Assembly: GCA_947652605.1 (NCBI GenBank)
Contig: OX393577.1
Span: 65,868,108 to 65,932,107 of the forward strand
Direction: 5' to 3'
DNA length: 64,000 nucleotides
From: Elmis aenea
Lineage: Eukaryota > Arthropoda > Insecta > Coleoptera > Elmidae
Shown here: piece by piece, positions 15,001 to 26,961 of the stretch
How positions within the stretch are numbered: the stretch's first letter is position 1
How the letters are laid out: each line of letters starts with the position of its first letter
The notes under the pieces: generated by a model
Database searches by the model: none
What the model was told of the DNA's origin: nothing
What the model saw: only the letters and a program-made list of their open reading frames with translations
Program-made: the position numbers and the translations under genes

Positions 15001-16374
15001 ATGTATTAACTAAAGAACGGTATTTTTAGGAAATTATTAAAAAATAAAACCAGCTCATTGAAAGACATATGCAAAACAATTGTATTCATGTAAAGAAGCG
15101 ATGGATAAACTGTTCCTGTCATATACAAATCAATAATTGAAATTGTTTCAAAATAGTCGCACAAGGAACATATGTATTAACTAAAGCACGGTATTTTTAG
15201 GAAATTATTAAAAATTAAAACCAGCTCATTGAAAGACATATGCAAAACAATTTTATTCATGTAAAAAGGCGATGGATAAACTGTTCCTGTCATATACAAA
15301 TCAATAATTCAAATTGTTTCGAAATAGTCGCACAAGGAACATATGTATTAACTAAAGCACGGTATTTTTAGGAAATTAGTAAAAATTAAAACCAGCTCTT
15401 TGAAAGACATATGCAAAACAATTGTATTCATGTAAAGAGGCGATGGATAAACTGTTTCTGTGATATACAAATCAATAATTAAAATTGTTCAGAAATAGTC
15501 GCTCAAGGAACATATGTATTAACTAAAGCACGGTATTTTTAGGAAATTATTAAAAATTGAAACCAGCTCATTAAAAGACATATGCAAAACAATTGTATTC
15601 CTGTAAAGAGGCGATGGATAAACTGTTTCTGTGATATACAAATCAATAATTAAAATTGTTCAGAAATAGTCGCTCAAGGAACATATGTATTAACTAAAGC
15701 ACGGTATTTTTAGGAAATGTTTAAAAATTAAAACCAGCTCATTGAAAGACATATGCAAAACAATGGTATTCCTGTAAAGAGGCGATGGATAAACTGTTTC
15801 TGTGATATACAAATCAATAATTAAAATTGTTCAGAAATAGTCGCTCAAGGAACATAATTATGTATTAACTAAAGCACGGTATTTTTAGGAAATTATTAAA
15901 AATTAAAACCAGCTCATTGAAAGACATATGCAAAACAATTGTATTCCTGTAAAGAGGCGATGGATAAACTGTTTCTGTGACATACAAATCAATAATTAAA
16001 ATTGTTCAGAAATAGTCGCTCAAGGAACATATGTATTAACTAAAGCACGGTATTTTTAGGAAATTATTAAAAATTAAAACCAGCTCATTGAAAGACATAT
16101 GCAAAACAATTGTATTCATGTAAAGAGGCGATGGATAAACTGTTCCTGTGATATACAAATCAATAATTAAAATTGTTTCGAAATAGTCGCTCAAGGAACT
16201 TATGTATTAACTAAAGCACGGTATTTTTAGGAAATTATTAAAAATTAAAACCAGCTCATTGAAAGACATATGCAAAACAATTTTATTCATGTAAAGAGGC
16301 GATGGATAAACTGTTCCTGTGATATACAAATCAATAATTAAAATTGTTTCGAAATAGTCGCTCAAGGAACATAT
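1..16374. repeat. 171-bp satellite array, left block
   Basis: Head-to-tail tandem satellite of about 96 monomers. The motif CCAGCTCATTGAAAGACATA recurs at positions 1, 172 and 343, giving a 171-bp period that holds across the block. Copies differ by a few substitutions at diagnostic sites (for example CATGTAAAG/CCTGTAAAG, TTTAGAAAT/TTTCGAAAT, TAAAGCACGG/TAATGCACGG) and rare indels, such as a 4-bp insertion near 4180 and an insertion near 15853. No gene was seen. The length and homogeneity resemble centromeric or pericentromeric satellites; that role is an inference. Confidence 0.98.
9400..14310. repeat. 16-monomer higher-order repeat, 2736 bp, two copies
   Basis: Private monomer variants recur exactly 2736 bp (16 x 171) apart. 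The CATTTGTATTAACTAAGGCA variant is at about 10041 and 12777. The TATTTTTGGGAAATT variant is at 10405 and 13141. The GATATATAAACTG variant near 9629 recurs near 12365. The CGCCCAAGG variant is at 11571 and 14306; the one-base shortfall is explained by a deletion near 14243. This shows recent block amplification by unequal exchange. Confidence 0.85.
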
Positions 16375-16999
16375 TGTGACGGACCGGACTGTACATAGGC
16401 CGCACTTTTGTGGAAGAGTACTTATTACTCTTATATTTATTGTTGTTAATTATGGCTCGTGATCGTCCTTTTAACGTGGTTGGACCCTTAAACGTTGTTT
16501 TACGTAGTACACAGGTCTAGAGCAATTAGTACACAGTAAGAACAAATAAAACACAACAATTTTAACAACAAACTCCTTTATTTTTCGACTGGCTGTACAT
16601 TTCTCGGGGGTTGGATCTTAACTATCTCCGTGACTGTCGCAAGGTTTTAGGTTCCCAGATGCTGTCCCTTTTTATTGTCTTTGCATCTTTGTCATTCTTT
16701 CCTATAAACACATATTTGTGCGAGTAGTTTGTTCTACTTATGATGTAAAAATTCGTCAACCAATCGTTTGTTGATTGACGAAACCCAAATGCTGGCGTTG
16801 TAGGACCCAAGTTATAGCCGTAATATTTTAACGTTAATGTGTTTTTACTAAAGTTGAAATCCTCATAACTTGGCCCTTTTGAAGTGTTACGTGTTTTAGT
16901 AACTGATGCATCAGCATTTGTTGCAATGTTATTCATTTAAAAATAAATGAAATAACATTGAAATAAAATAAAATAATTGATCTCAGGCGGGCTGTTACA
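16375..16999 (-). repeat. LTR (3' LTR of the remnant)
   Basis: 625-bp segment with TG...CA ends in minus orientation: it starts TGTAAC and ends GTCACA, forming short terminal inverted repeats. A polyadenylation signal AATAAAGGAG lies inside (plus-strand CTCCTTTATT near 16571). A 104-codon ORF on the minus strand (16622-16936, ATG start) lies within the LTR and matches nothing I recognise, so I do not call it a gene. The second LTR is absent, so age cannot be estimated here. Confidence 0.7.
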
Positions 17000-17009
17000 T
17001 TCCCCCCCT
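17000..17009 (-). other. Polypurine tract of the LTR element
   Basis: The plus strand reads TTCCCCCCCT immediately outside the LTR end. On the minus strand this is AGGGGGGGAA abutting TGTAACA, the expected position of the plus-strand primer site upstream of a 3' LTR. It fixes the element's orientation as minus. Confidence 0.65.
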
Positions 17010-17227
17010 GGGTTCGGTGGTTTGCTATTTAGCAATACCGCCGAATCCATTGCGGGTGTGCTTTCACTCTTACTGATTTTTTTTTTTTTTTATGCTTCGT
17101 TGCTGGTTAAAAATAATGTCATCTAAGTACAGTCGTCGGTTGTATTGTTGTTGTTATTGAACGGAGTGTAATGGCTCCGTTGCATTAACAAGAATATCGT
17201 TCAAGTGCAGTCAATAATTTTGATTCG

Positions 17228-17475
17228 TTAAATGTTCAGCTCCCAGCGAGAGACTCGCCAGGAAGAACTAGCACCGAAAATTTTGATAAACAAAAGAACG
17301 CACAGTCCAGCTCTCAGCGATTACTCGCCAAGAAGACCAGCGTCAATGAAATTTCTTGGGATTCAGCTCCCAGCGCAAAACGCCAGGAAAAATCCTCAAG
17401 AAAATAACAAGTAAAATTTGTATGTGTAGGAAAACAAGTCCAGCTCCCCGCGACGGACGCAAGGAAGACTTGTAG
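17228..17475. repeat. Four dispersed GCG...CGC mini-hairpin repeats
   Basis: Four copies of a roughly 30-bp motif lie in the internal region of the LTR remnant, near 17231, 17310, 17361 and 17440. The pattern is CAGCTCYCMGCG, a 4 to 7-bp spacer, then CGCMAGGAAGA or a close variant. The GCG and CGC can pair as short hairpins. Spacing is irregular (about 50-80 bp), unlike CRISPR. The function is unknown. Confidence 0.55.
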
Positions 17476-17551
17476 TCCTGGTTCGGATAAAAACAAAAGT
17501 CACGTTTTTTCTTTTTCCATGAGAAATAAGTCTGACTGCTGCTCTTTTTTC

Positions 17552-20500
17552 GAGGCGATGGATAAACTGTTTCTGTGACATACAAATCAATAATTAAAAT
17601 TGTTCAGAAATAGTCGCTCAAGGAACATATGTATTAACTAAAGCACGGTATTTTTAGGAAATTATTAAAAATTAAAACCAGCTCATTGAAAGACATATGC
17701 AAAACAATTGTATTCATGTAAAGAGGCGATGGATAAACTGTTCCTGTGATATACAAATCAATAATTAAAATTGTTTCGAAATAGTCGCACAAGGAACATA
17801 TGTATTAACTAAAGCACGGTATTTTTAGGAAATTATTAAAAATTAAAACCAGCTCATTGAAAGACATATGCAAAACAATTGTATTCATGTAAAGAGGCGA
17901 TGGATAAACTGTTCCTGTGATATACAAATCAATAATTAAAATTGTTCAGAAATAGTCGCTCAAGGAACATATGTATTAACTAAAGCACGGTATTTTTAGG
18001 AAATTATTAAAAATTAAAACCAGCTCAGTGAAAGACATATGCAAAACAATTGTATTCATGTAAAGAGGCGATGGATAAACTGTTCCTGTGATATACAAAT
18101 CAATAATTAAAATTGTTTAGAAATAGTCGCTCAAGGAACATATGTATTAACTAAAGCACGGTATTTTTAGGAAATTATTAAAAATTAAAACCAGCTCATT
18201 GAAAGACATATGCAAAACAATTGTATTCCTGTAAAGAGGCGATGGATAAACTGTTCCTGTGATATACAAATCAATAATTAAAATTGTTTAGAAATAGTCG
18301 CTCAAGGAACATTTGTATTAACTAAAGCACGGTATTTTTAGGAAATTATTAAAAATTAAAACCAGCTCATTGAAAGACATATGCAAAACAATTGTATTCA
18401 TGTAAAGAGGCGATGGATAAACTGTTCCTGTGATATACAAATCAATAATTAAAATTGTTTAGAAATAGTCGCACAAGGAACATATGTATTAACTAAAGCA
18501 CGGTATTTTTAGGAAATTATTAAAAATTAATACCAGCTCATTGAAAGACATATGCAAAACAATTGTATTCATGTAAAGAGGCGATTGATAAACTGTTCCT
18601 GTAATATGCAAATCAATAATTGAAATTGTTTCGAAATAGTAGCACAAGGAACATATGTATTAACTAAAGCACGGTATTTTTAGGAAATTATTAAAAATTA
18701 AAACCAGCTCATTGAAAGACATATGCAAAACAATTGTATTCATGTAAAGAGGCGATGGATAAACTGTTCCTGTGATATACAAATCAATAATTAAAATTGT
18801 TTCGAAATAGTCGCTCAAGGAACATATGTATTAACTAAAGCACGGTATTTTTAGGAAATTATTAAAAATTAAAACCAGCTCATTGAAAGACATATGCAAA
18901 ACAATTGTATTCATGTAAAGAGGCGATGGATAAACTGTTCCTGTGATATACAAATCAATAATTAAAATTGTTTCGAAATAGTCGCTCAAGGAACATATGT
19001 ATTAACTAAAGCACGGTATTTTTAGGAAATTATTAAAAATTAAAACCAGCTCATTGAAAGACATATGCAAAACAATTGTATTCATGTAAAGAGGCGATGG
19101 ATAAACTGTTCCTGTGATATACAAATCAATAATTTAAATTGTTCAGAAATACTCGCTCAAGGAACATATGTATTAACTAAAGCACGGTATTTTTAGGAAA
19201 TTATTAAAAATTAAAACCAGCTCATTGAAAGACATATGCAAAACAATTGTATTCATGTAAAGAGGCGATGGATAAACTGTTCCTGTGATATACAAATCAA
19301 TAATTAAAATTGTTTCGAAATAGTCGCTCAAGGAACATATGTATTAACTAAAGCACGGTATTTTTAGGAAATTATTAAAAATTAAAACCAGCTCATTGAA
19401 AGACATATGCAAAACAATTGTATTCATGTAAAGAGGCGATGGATAAACTGTTCCTGTCATATACAAATCAATAATTGAAATTGTTTCGAAACAGTCGCAC
19501 AAGGAACATATGTATTATCTAAAGCACGGTATTTTTAGGAAATTATTAAAAATTAAAACCAGCTCATTGAAAGACATATGCAAAACAATTGTATTCATGT
19601 AAAGAGGCGATGGATAAACTGTTCCTGTGATATACAAATCAATAATTTAAATTGTTCAGAAATAGTCGCTCAAAGAACATATGTATTAACTAATGCACGG
19701 TATTTTTAGGAAATTATTAAAAATTAAAACCAGCTCATTGAAAGACATATGCAAAACAATTGTATTCCTGTAAAGAGGCGATGGATAAACTGTTCCTGTG
19801 ATATACAAATCAATAATTAAAATTGTTTAGAAATAGTCGCTCAAGGAACATATGTATTAACTAAAGCAAGGTATTTTTAGGAAATTATTAAAAATTAAAA
19901 CGAGCTCATTGAAAGACATATGCAAAACAATTGTATTCCTGTAAAGAGGCGATGGATAAACTGTTCCTGTGATATACAAATCAATAATTAAAATTGTTTA
20001 GAAATAGTCGCTCAAGGAACATATGTATTAACTAAAGCACGGTATTTTTAGGAAATTATTAAAAATTAATACCAGCTCATTGAGAGACATATGCAAAACA
20101 ATTGTATTCATGTAAAGAGGCGATGGATAAACTGTTCCTGTGATATACAAATCAATAATTGAAATTGTTTCGAAATAGTCGCACAAGGAACATATGTATT
20201 AACTAATGCACGGTATTTTTAGGAAATTATTAAAAATTAAAACCAGCTCATTGAAAGACATATGCAAAACAATTGTATTCATGTAAAGAGGCGATGGATA
20301 AACTGTTCCTGTCATATAGAAATCAATAATTGAAATTGTTTCGAAATAGTCGCACAAGGAACATATGTATTAACTAAAGCACGGTATTTTTAGGAAATTA
20401 TTAAAAATTAAAACCAGCTCATTGAAAGACATATGCAAAACAATTGTATTCATGTAAAGAGGCGATGGATAAACTGTTCCTGTGATATACAAATCAATAA

Positions 20501-23500
20501 TTAAAATTGTTCAGAAATAGTCGCTCAAGGAACATATGTATTAACTAATGCACGGTATTTTTAGGAAATTATTAAAAATTAAAACCAGCTCATTGAAAGA
20601 CATATGCAAAACAATTGTATTCATGTAAAGAGGCGATGGATAAACTGTTCCTGTGATATACAAATCAATAATTAAAATTGTTTAGAAATAGTCGCTCAAG
20701 GAACATATGTATTAACTAAAGCACGGTATTTTTAGGAAATTATTAAAAATTAAAACCAGCTCATTGAAAGACATATGCAAAACAACTGTATTCATGTAAA
20801 GAGGCGATGGATAAACTGTTCCTGTGATATACAAATCAATAATTAAAATTGTTTAGAAATAGTCGCTCAAGGAACATTTGTATTAACTAAAGCACGGTAT
20901 TTTTAGGAAATTATTAAAAATTAAAACCAGCTCATTGAAAGACATATGCAAAACAATTGTATTCATGTAAAAAGGCGATGGATAAACTGTTCCTGTGATA
21001 TACAAATCAATAATTAAAATTGTTTAGAAATAGTCGCACAAGGAACATATGTATTAACTAAAGCACGGTATTTTTAGGAAATTATTAAAAATTAATACCA
21101 GCTCATTGAAAGACATATGCAAAACAATTGTATTCATGTAAAGAGGCGATTGATAAACTGTTCCTGTGATATACAAATCAATAATTGAAATTGTTTCGAA
21201 ATAGTAGCACAAGGAACATATGTATTAACTAAAGCACGGTATTTTTAGGAAATTATTAAAAATTAAAACCAGCTCATTGAAAGACATATGCAAAACAATT
21301 TTATTCATGTAAAAAGGCGATGGATAAACTGTTCCTGTGATATACAAATCAATAATTAAAATTGTTTAGAAATGGTCGCACAAGGAACATATGTATTAAC
21401 TAAAGCACGGTATTTTTAGGAAATTATTAAAAATTAATACCAGCTCATTGAAAGACATACGCAAAACAATTGTATTCATGTAAAGAGGCGATAGATAAAC
21501 TGTTCCTGTGATATACAAATCAATAATTGAAATTGTTTCGAAATAGTCGCACAAGGAACATATGTATTAACTAATGCACAGTATTTTTAAGAAATTATTA
21601 AAAATTAAAACCAGCTCATTGAAAGACATATGCAAAACAATTGTATTCATGTAAAGAGGCGATGGATAAACTGTTCCTGTCATATACAAATCAATAATTG
21701 AAATTGTTTCGAAATAGTCGCACAAGGAACATATGTATTATCTAAAGCACGGTATTTTTAGGAAATTATTAAAAATTAAAACCAGCTCATTGAAAGACAT
21801 ATGCAAAACAATTGTATTCATGTAAAGAGGCGATGGATAAACTGTTCCTGTGATATACAAATCAATAATTTAAATTGTTCAGAAATAGTCGCTCAAGGAA
21901 CATATGTATTAACTAATGCACGGTATTTTTAGGAAATTAATAAAAATTAAAACCAGCTCATTGAAAGACATATGCAAAACAATTGTATTCCTGTAAAGAG
22001 GCGATGGATAAACTGTTCCTGTGATATACAAATCAATAATTAAAATTGTTTAGAAATAGTCGCTCAAGGAACATATGTATTAACTAAAGCATGGTATTTT
22101 TAGGAAATTATTAAAAATTAAAACCAGCTCATTGAAAGACATATGCAAAACAATTGTATTCCTGTAAAGAGGCGATGGATAAACTGTTCCTGTGATATAC
22201 AAATCAATAATTAAAATTGTTTAGAAATAGTCGCTCAAGGAACATATGTATTAACTAAAGCACGGTATTTTTAGAAAATTATTATAAATTAAAACCAGCT
22301 CATTGAAAGACATATGCAAAACAATTGTATTCCTGTAAAAAGGCGATGGATAAACTGTTCCTGTGATATACAAATCAATAATTAAAATTGTTTAGAAAGA
22401 GTCGCTCAAGGAACATATGTATTAACTAATGCACGGTATTTTTAGGAAATTATTAAAAATTAAAACCAGCTTATTGAAAGACATATGCAAAAAAATTGTA
22501 TTCCTGTAAAGAGGCGATGGATAAACTGTTCCTGTGATATACAAATCAATAATTAAAATTGTTTAGAAATAGTCGCTCAAGGAACATATGTATTAACTAA
22601 AGCACGGTATTTTTAGGAAATTATTAAAAATTAAAACCAGCTCATTGAAAGACATATGCAAAACAATTGTATTCATGTAAAGAGGCGATGGATAAACTGT
22701 TCCTGTGATATACAAATCAATAATTGAAATTGTTTCGAAATAGTCGCACAAGGAACATATGTATTAACTAAAGCACGGTATTTTTAGGAAATTATTCAAA
22801 ATTATTGCCAGCTCATTGAAAGACATATGCAAAACAATTGTATTCATGTAAAGAGGCGATGGATAAACTGTTTCTGTGATATACAAATCAATAATTAAAA
22901 TTGTTTAGAAATAGTCGCTCAAGGAACATATGTATTAACTAAAGCACGGTATTTTTAGGAAATTATTAAAAATTAAAACCAGCTCATTGAAAGACATATG
23001 CAAAACAATTGTATTCATGTAAAGAGGCGATGGATAAACTGTTCCTGTGATATTCAAATCAATAATTAAAATCGTTTAGAAATAGTCGCTCAAGGAACAT
23101 ATGTATTAAATAAAGCACGGTATTTTTAGGAAATTATTAAAAATTAAAACCAGCTCATTGAAAGACATATGCAAAACAATTGTATTCATGTAAAGAGGCG
23201 ATGGATAAACTGTTCCTGTCATATACAAATCAATAATTAAAATTGTTTAGAAAGAGTCGCTCAAGGAACATATGTATTAACTAATGCACGGTATTTTTAG
23301 GAAATTATTCAAAATTAAAACCAGCTCATTGAAAGACATATGCAAAACAATTGTATTCCTGTAAAGAGGCGATGGATAAACTGTTCCTGTGATATACAAA
23401 TCAATAATTAAAATTGTTTAGAAATAGTCGCTCAAGGAACATTTGTATTAACTAAAGCACGGTATTTTTAGGAAATTATTCAAAATTAAAACCAGCTCAT

Positions 23501-25980
23501 TGAAAGACATATGCAAAACAATTGTATTCATGTAAAAAGGCGATGGATAAACTGTTCCTGTGATATACAAATCAATAATTAAAATTGTTTAGAAATAGTC
23601 GCACAAGGAACATATGTATTAACTAAAGCACGGTATTTTTAGGAAATTATTAAAAATTAATACCAGCTCATTGAAAGACATATGCAAAACAATTGTATTC
23701 ATGTAAAGAGGCGATTGATAAACTGTTCCTGTGATATACAAATCAATAATTGAAATTGTTTCGAAATAGTAGCACAAGGAACATATGTATTAACTAAAGC
23801 ACGGTATTTTTAGGAAATTATTAAAAATTAAAACCAGCTCATTGAAAGACATATGCAAAACAATTTTATTCATGTAAAAAGGCGATGGATAAACTGTTCC
23901 TGTGATATTCAAATCAATAATTAAAATCGTTTAGAAATAGTCGCTCAAGGAACATATGTATTAACTAAAGCACGGTATTTTTAGGAAATTATTAAAAATT
24001 AAAACCAGCTCATTGAAAGACATATGCAAAACAATTGTATTCATGTAAAGAGGCGATGGATAAACTGTTCCTGTGATATACAAATCAATAATTAAAATTG
24101 TTCAGAAATAGTCGCTCAAGGAACATATGTATTAACTAATGCACGGTATTTTTAGGAAATTATTAAAAATTAAAACCAGCTTATTGAAAGACATATGCAA
24201 AAAAATTGTATTCCTGTAAAGAGGCGATGGATAAACTGTTCCTGTGATATACAAATCAATAATTAAAATTGTTTAGAAATAGTCGCTCAAGGAACATATG
24301 TATTAACTAAAGCACGGTATTTTTAGGAAATTATTAAAAATTAAAACCAGCTCATTGAAAGACATATGCAAAACAATTGTATTCATGTAAAGAAGCGATG
24401 GATAAACTGTTCCTGTGATATACAAATCAATAATTGAAATTGTTTCGAAATAGTCGCACAAGGAACATATGTATTAACTAAAGCACGGTATTTTTAGGAA
24501 ATTATTCAAAATTATTGCCAGCTCATTGAAAGACATATGCAAAACAATTGTATTCATGTAAAGAGGCGATGGATAAACTGTTTCTGTGATATACAAATCA
24601 ATAATTAAAATTGTTTAGAAATAGTCGCTCAAGGAACATATGTATTAACTAAAGCACGGTATTTTTAGGAAATTATTAAAAATTAAAACCAGCTCATTGA
24701 AAGACATATGCAAAACAATTGTATTCATGTAAAGAGGCGATGGATAAACTGTTCCTGTGATATTCAAATCAATAATTAAAATCGTTTAGAAATAGTCGCT
24801 CAAGGAACATATGTATTAAATAAAGCACGGTATTTTTAGGAAATTATTAAAAATTAAAACCAGCTCATTGAAAGACATATGCAAAACAATTGTATTCATG
24901 TAAAGAGGCGATGGATAAACTGTTCCTGTCATATACAAATCAATAATTAAAATTGTTTAGAAATAGTCGCTCAAGGAACATATGTATTAACTAATGCACG
25001 GTATTTTTAGGAAATTATTCAAAATTAAAACCAGCTCATTGAAAGACATATGCAAAACAATTGTATTCCTGTAAAGAGGCGATGGATAAACTGTTCCTGT
25101 GATATACAAATCAATAATTAAAATTGTTTAGAAATAGTCGCTCAAGGAACATTTGTATTAACTAAAGCACGGTATTTTTAGGAAATTATTCAAAATTAAA
25201 ACCAGCTCATTGAAAGACATATGCAAAACAATTGTATTCATGTAAAAAGGCGATGGATAAACTGTTCCTGTGATATACAAATCAATAATTAAAATTGTTT
25301 AGAAATAGTCGCACAAGGAACATATGTATTAACTAAAGCACGGTATTTTTAGGAAATTATTAAAAATTAATACCAGCTCATTGAAAGACATATGCAAAAC
25401 AATTGTATTCATGTAAAGAGGCGATTGATAAACTGTTCCTGTGATATACAAATCAATAATTGAAATTGTTTCGAAATAGTAGCACAAGGAACATATGTAT
25501 TAACTAAAGCACGGTATTTTTAGGAAATTATTAAAAATTAAAACCAGCTCATTGAAAGACATATGCAAAACAATTTTATTCATGTAAAAAGGCGATGGAT
25601 AAACTGTTCCTGTGATATTCAAATCAATAATTAAAATCGTTTAGAAATAGTCGCTCAAGGAACATATGTATTAACTAAAGCACGGTATTTTTAGGAAATT
25701 ATTAAAAATTAAAACCAGCTCATTGAAAGACATATGCAAAACAATTGTATTCATGTAAAGAGGCGATGGATAAACTGTTCCTGTGATATACAAATCAATA
25801 ATTAAAATTGTTCAGAAATAGTCGCTCAAGGAACATATGTATTAACTAATGCACGGTATTTTTAGGAAATTATTAAAAATTAAAACCAGCTCATTGAAAG
25901 ACATATGCAAAACAATTGTATTCCTGTAAAGAGGCGATGGATAAACTGTTCCTGTGATATACAAATCAATAATTAAAATT
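17552..25980. repeat. 171-bp satellite array, middle block
   Basis: About 49 monomers of the same satellite. Blocks recur at 1710 bp (10 monomers): the ATTATTGCCAGCTCATT variant is at 22801 and 24511, and linked variants (GATATTCAAATC, AACATTTGTATT, GTAGCACAAGG, TTTTATTCATGTAAAAAGG) repeat in the same order, so about 22.4-25.9 kb is two copies of a 10-mer. The block ends in phase at the Polinton insertion site. Confidence 0.97.
25975..25980. repeat. Left target-site duplication AAAATT
   Basis: The six satellite bases before the left TIR are identical to 43872-43877 after the right TIR. A 6-bp duplication is the usual product of Polinton integrases. Confidence 0.95.
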
Positions 25981-26249
25981 AGTAGTGTGTATTTGTCTTT
26001 TCAACAGCAGTTTAGGGTGTCCCAAAAGTGACTATCAACTTTGTTGAATTTTATGTAACCGTGGAGGGATTTAGTCGTGATTTTCTTGAACCGTGGAGGG
26101 ATTTAGGCGCAATAATTTGTTCAAGATCTGCGATGAGAGTTAGGCGGGGCGTGACGTAGTGCTTTGTGTGTGTGTGTGTCGTGGGGCTGGTCGGGGCGTG
26201 CGTGTGGGGCGGGGGCGGGGGCGGGGGCGGGGGTCGGATTAAAACGAAA
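25981..26249 (+). repeat. Left terminal inverted repeat (269 bp)
   Basis: Reverse complement of 43609-43871 except for one extra GGGGGC unit and one G/A difference. It contains an 18-bp direct repeat AACCGTGGAGGGATTTAG at 26057 and 26089, a (GT)7 run and a G-rich hexamer run near 26206-26233. In protein-primed replicating elements the TIR end is the replication origin. Diverged similarity continues a few tens of bases further inward (shared AAATTGCTTT). Confidence 0.97.
26206..26235 (+). other. GGGGGC hexamer run in TIR, potential G-quadruplex
   Basis: GGGGC followed by three GGGGGC units and a closing G5 in the left TIR; the right TIR has two such units. Five closely spaced G-runs meet the general G-quadruplex pattern, and each unit also looks like a GC box. 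The position about 230 bp inside the replication end is conserved on both sides. Confidence 0.6.
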
Positions 26250-26315
26250 GTATAATTTTAAAAATTGCTTTATTATTTATATCTATTTACAATATTTTGT
26301 AAGGTATTATTATGA

Positions 26316-26861
26316 TTAACTTAAGTATCTATTATAAAATAATTTGTAAATTACAAACGATGAAATGTACAATAAATTCATAACGTCTATGCCGATATAA
26401 AAGGGTAAAGATGAAATCGTGTGCTGCTGCTGCTGTTGATCCGACGGCGTAGATGTATTATTCTGCGTGTGTGGAGGAGGATGAGGAGGAACATCACCAA
26501 CTTTTTCGTGCGACGAGCTGCTCTTAAGAAGAAGAAGTTCTTTGTGCAGTAATGAAGTTTTTGCTGCGATTGTCGTATAATTTAATATGTGCGTCCATGG
26601 CGAGTCATGATAACTTTGGTTGGCGTGCAAATATCTTAATTTGTATTTGATAATGCTGTTATCGCCTGCAGAAATATTGGCAGCATAAAAAATGGGAATA
26701 CCATTATGAATGTTCGGATCCAGCTCGGTCCACTCGGCTGGCCAATTTTCTTGTTCGTTGAAGCAGACAAACGCTTTGTACAGTCCAGGCGCTCGGTATA
26801 TTATAAAATTGTCTCCTATTATGGAGGCGAGGATGAGAACAGATGCTCTCAACAAGAACAT
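26316..26861 (-). CDS. Putative type I membrane glycoprotein (181 aa)
   Basis: No family recognised. The N-terminus (about residues 1-16, LLRASVLILASIIGD) looks like a signal peptide. The ectodomain has several N-glycosylation sequons (NIS, NQS, NYT, NNT, NTS). A low-complexity stretch rich in Pro, His, Ser, Thr and Gln covers about 118-150. A hydrophobic helix near the C-terminus (about 155-175) is followed by a short basic tail. This layout suits a surface or envelope-anchored protein. It is the outermost left gene, and a poly(A) signal on its strand lies near 26269-26274. Promoter space is the 100 bp upstream, which also holds the poly(A) signal of the next gene. A receptor-binding or immune-facing role is possible but unproven. 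Start: ATG at 26861. Confidence 0.7.
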   Translation of the reverse strand: MFLLRASVLILASIIGDNFIIYRAPGLYKAFVCFNEQENWPAEWTELDPNIHNGIPIFYAANISAGDNSIIKYKLRYLHANQSYHDSPWTHILNYTTIAAKTSLLHKELLLLKSSSSHEKVGDVPPHPPPHTQNNTSTPSDQQQQQHTISSLPFYIGIDVMNLLYISSFVIYKLFYNRYLS

Positions 26862-26961
26862 TTTTGTCAGATTAAGATATACTATTAGAATACATGGTTT
26901 TTATTCAAACTTAATGTAGGTCATTAACATATTGTTAACAAAGCGAATATTGTATGCGCTC

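Larger units (their letters stand above)
16375..17551 (-). mobile_element. 5'-truncated LTR retrotransposon remnant
   Basis: Non-satellite insertion read on the minus strand. From right to left it holds about 540 bp of internal sequence, a polypurine tract and a complete 3' LTR that ends directly against satellite. The left junction cuts the monomer after GGAACATAT, and the right junction resumes at GAGGCGATGG, so about 90 bp of monomer is missing or rearranged. No gag, protease, reverse transcriptase or integrase ORF remains. The TGTAACA start and G-rich tract suggest a Ty3/gypsy-type element, but without coding sequence this is only likely. Confidence 0.7.

Noticed and set aside
1..16374. 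Primate alpha satellite, because of the 171-bp period
   Set aside because: The sequence does not resemble alpha satellite and has no obvious CENP-B box, and the inserted element is arthropod-type. The shared length is probably nucleosome-related coincidence.
16622..16936. 104-codon minus-strand ORF inside the LTR
   Set aside because: It lies entirely within the LTR, contains no known motif, and overlaps likely LTR control sequences; coding function is not supported.
17228..17475. CRISPR-like array in the LTR remnant
   Set aside because: Only four imperfect motifs with irregular spacing inside a retroelement of a eukaryotic genome.
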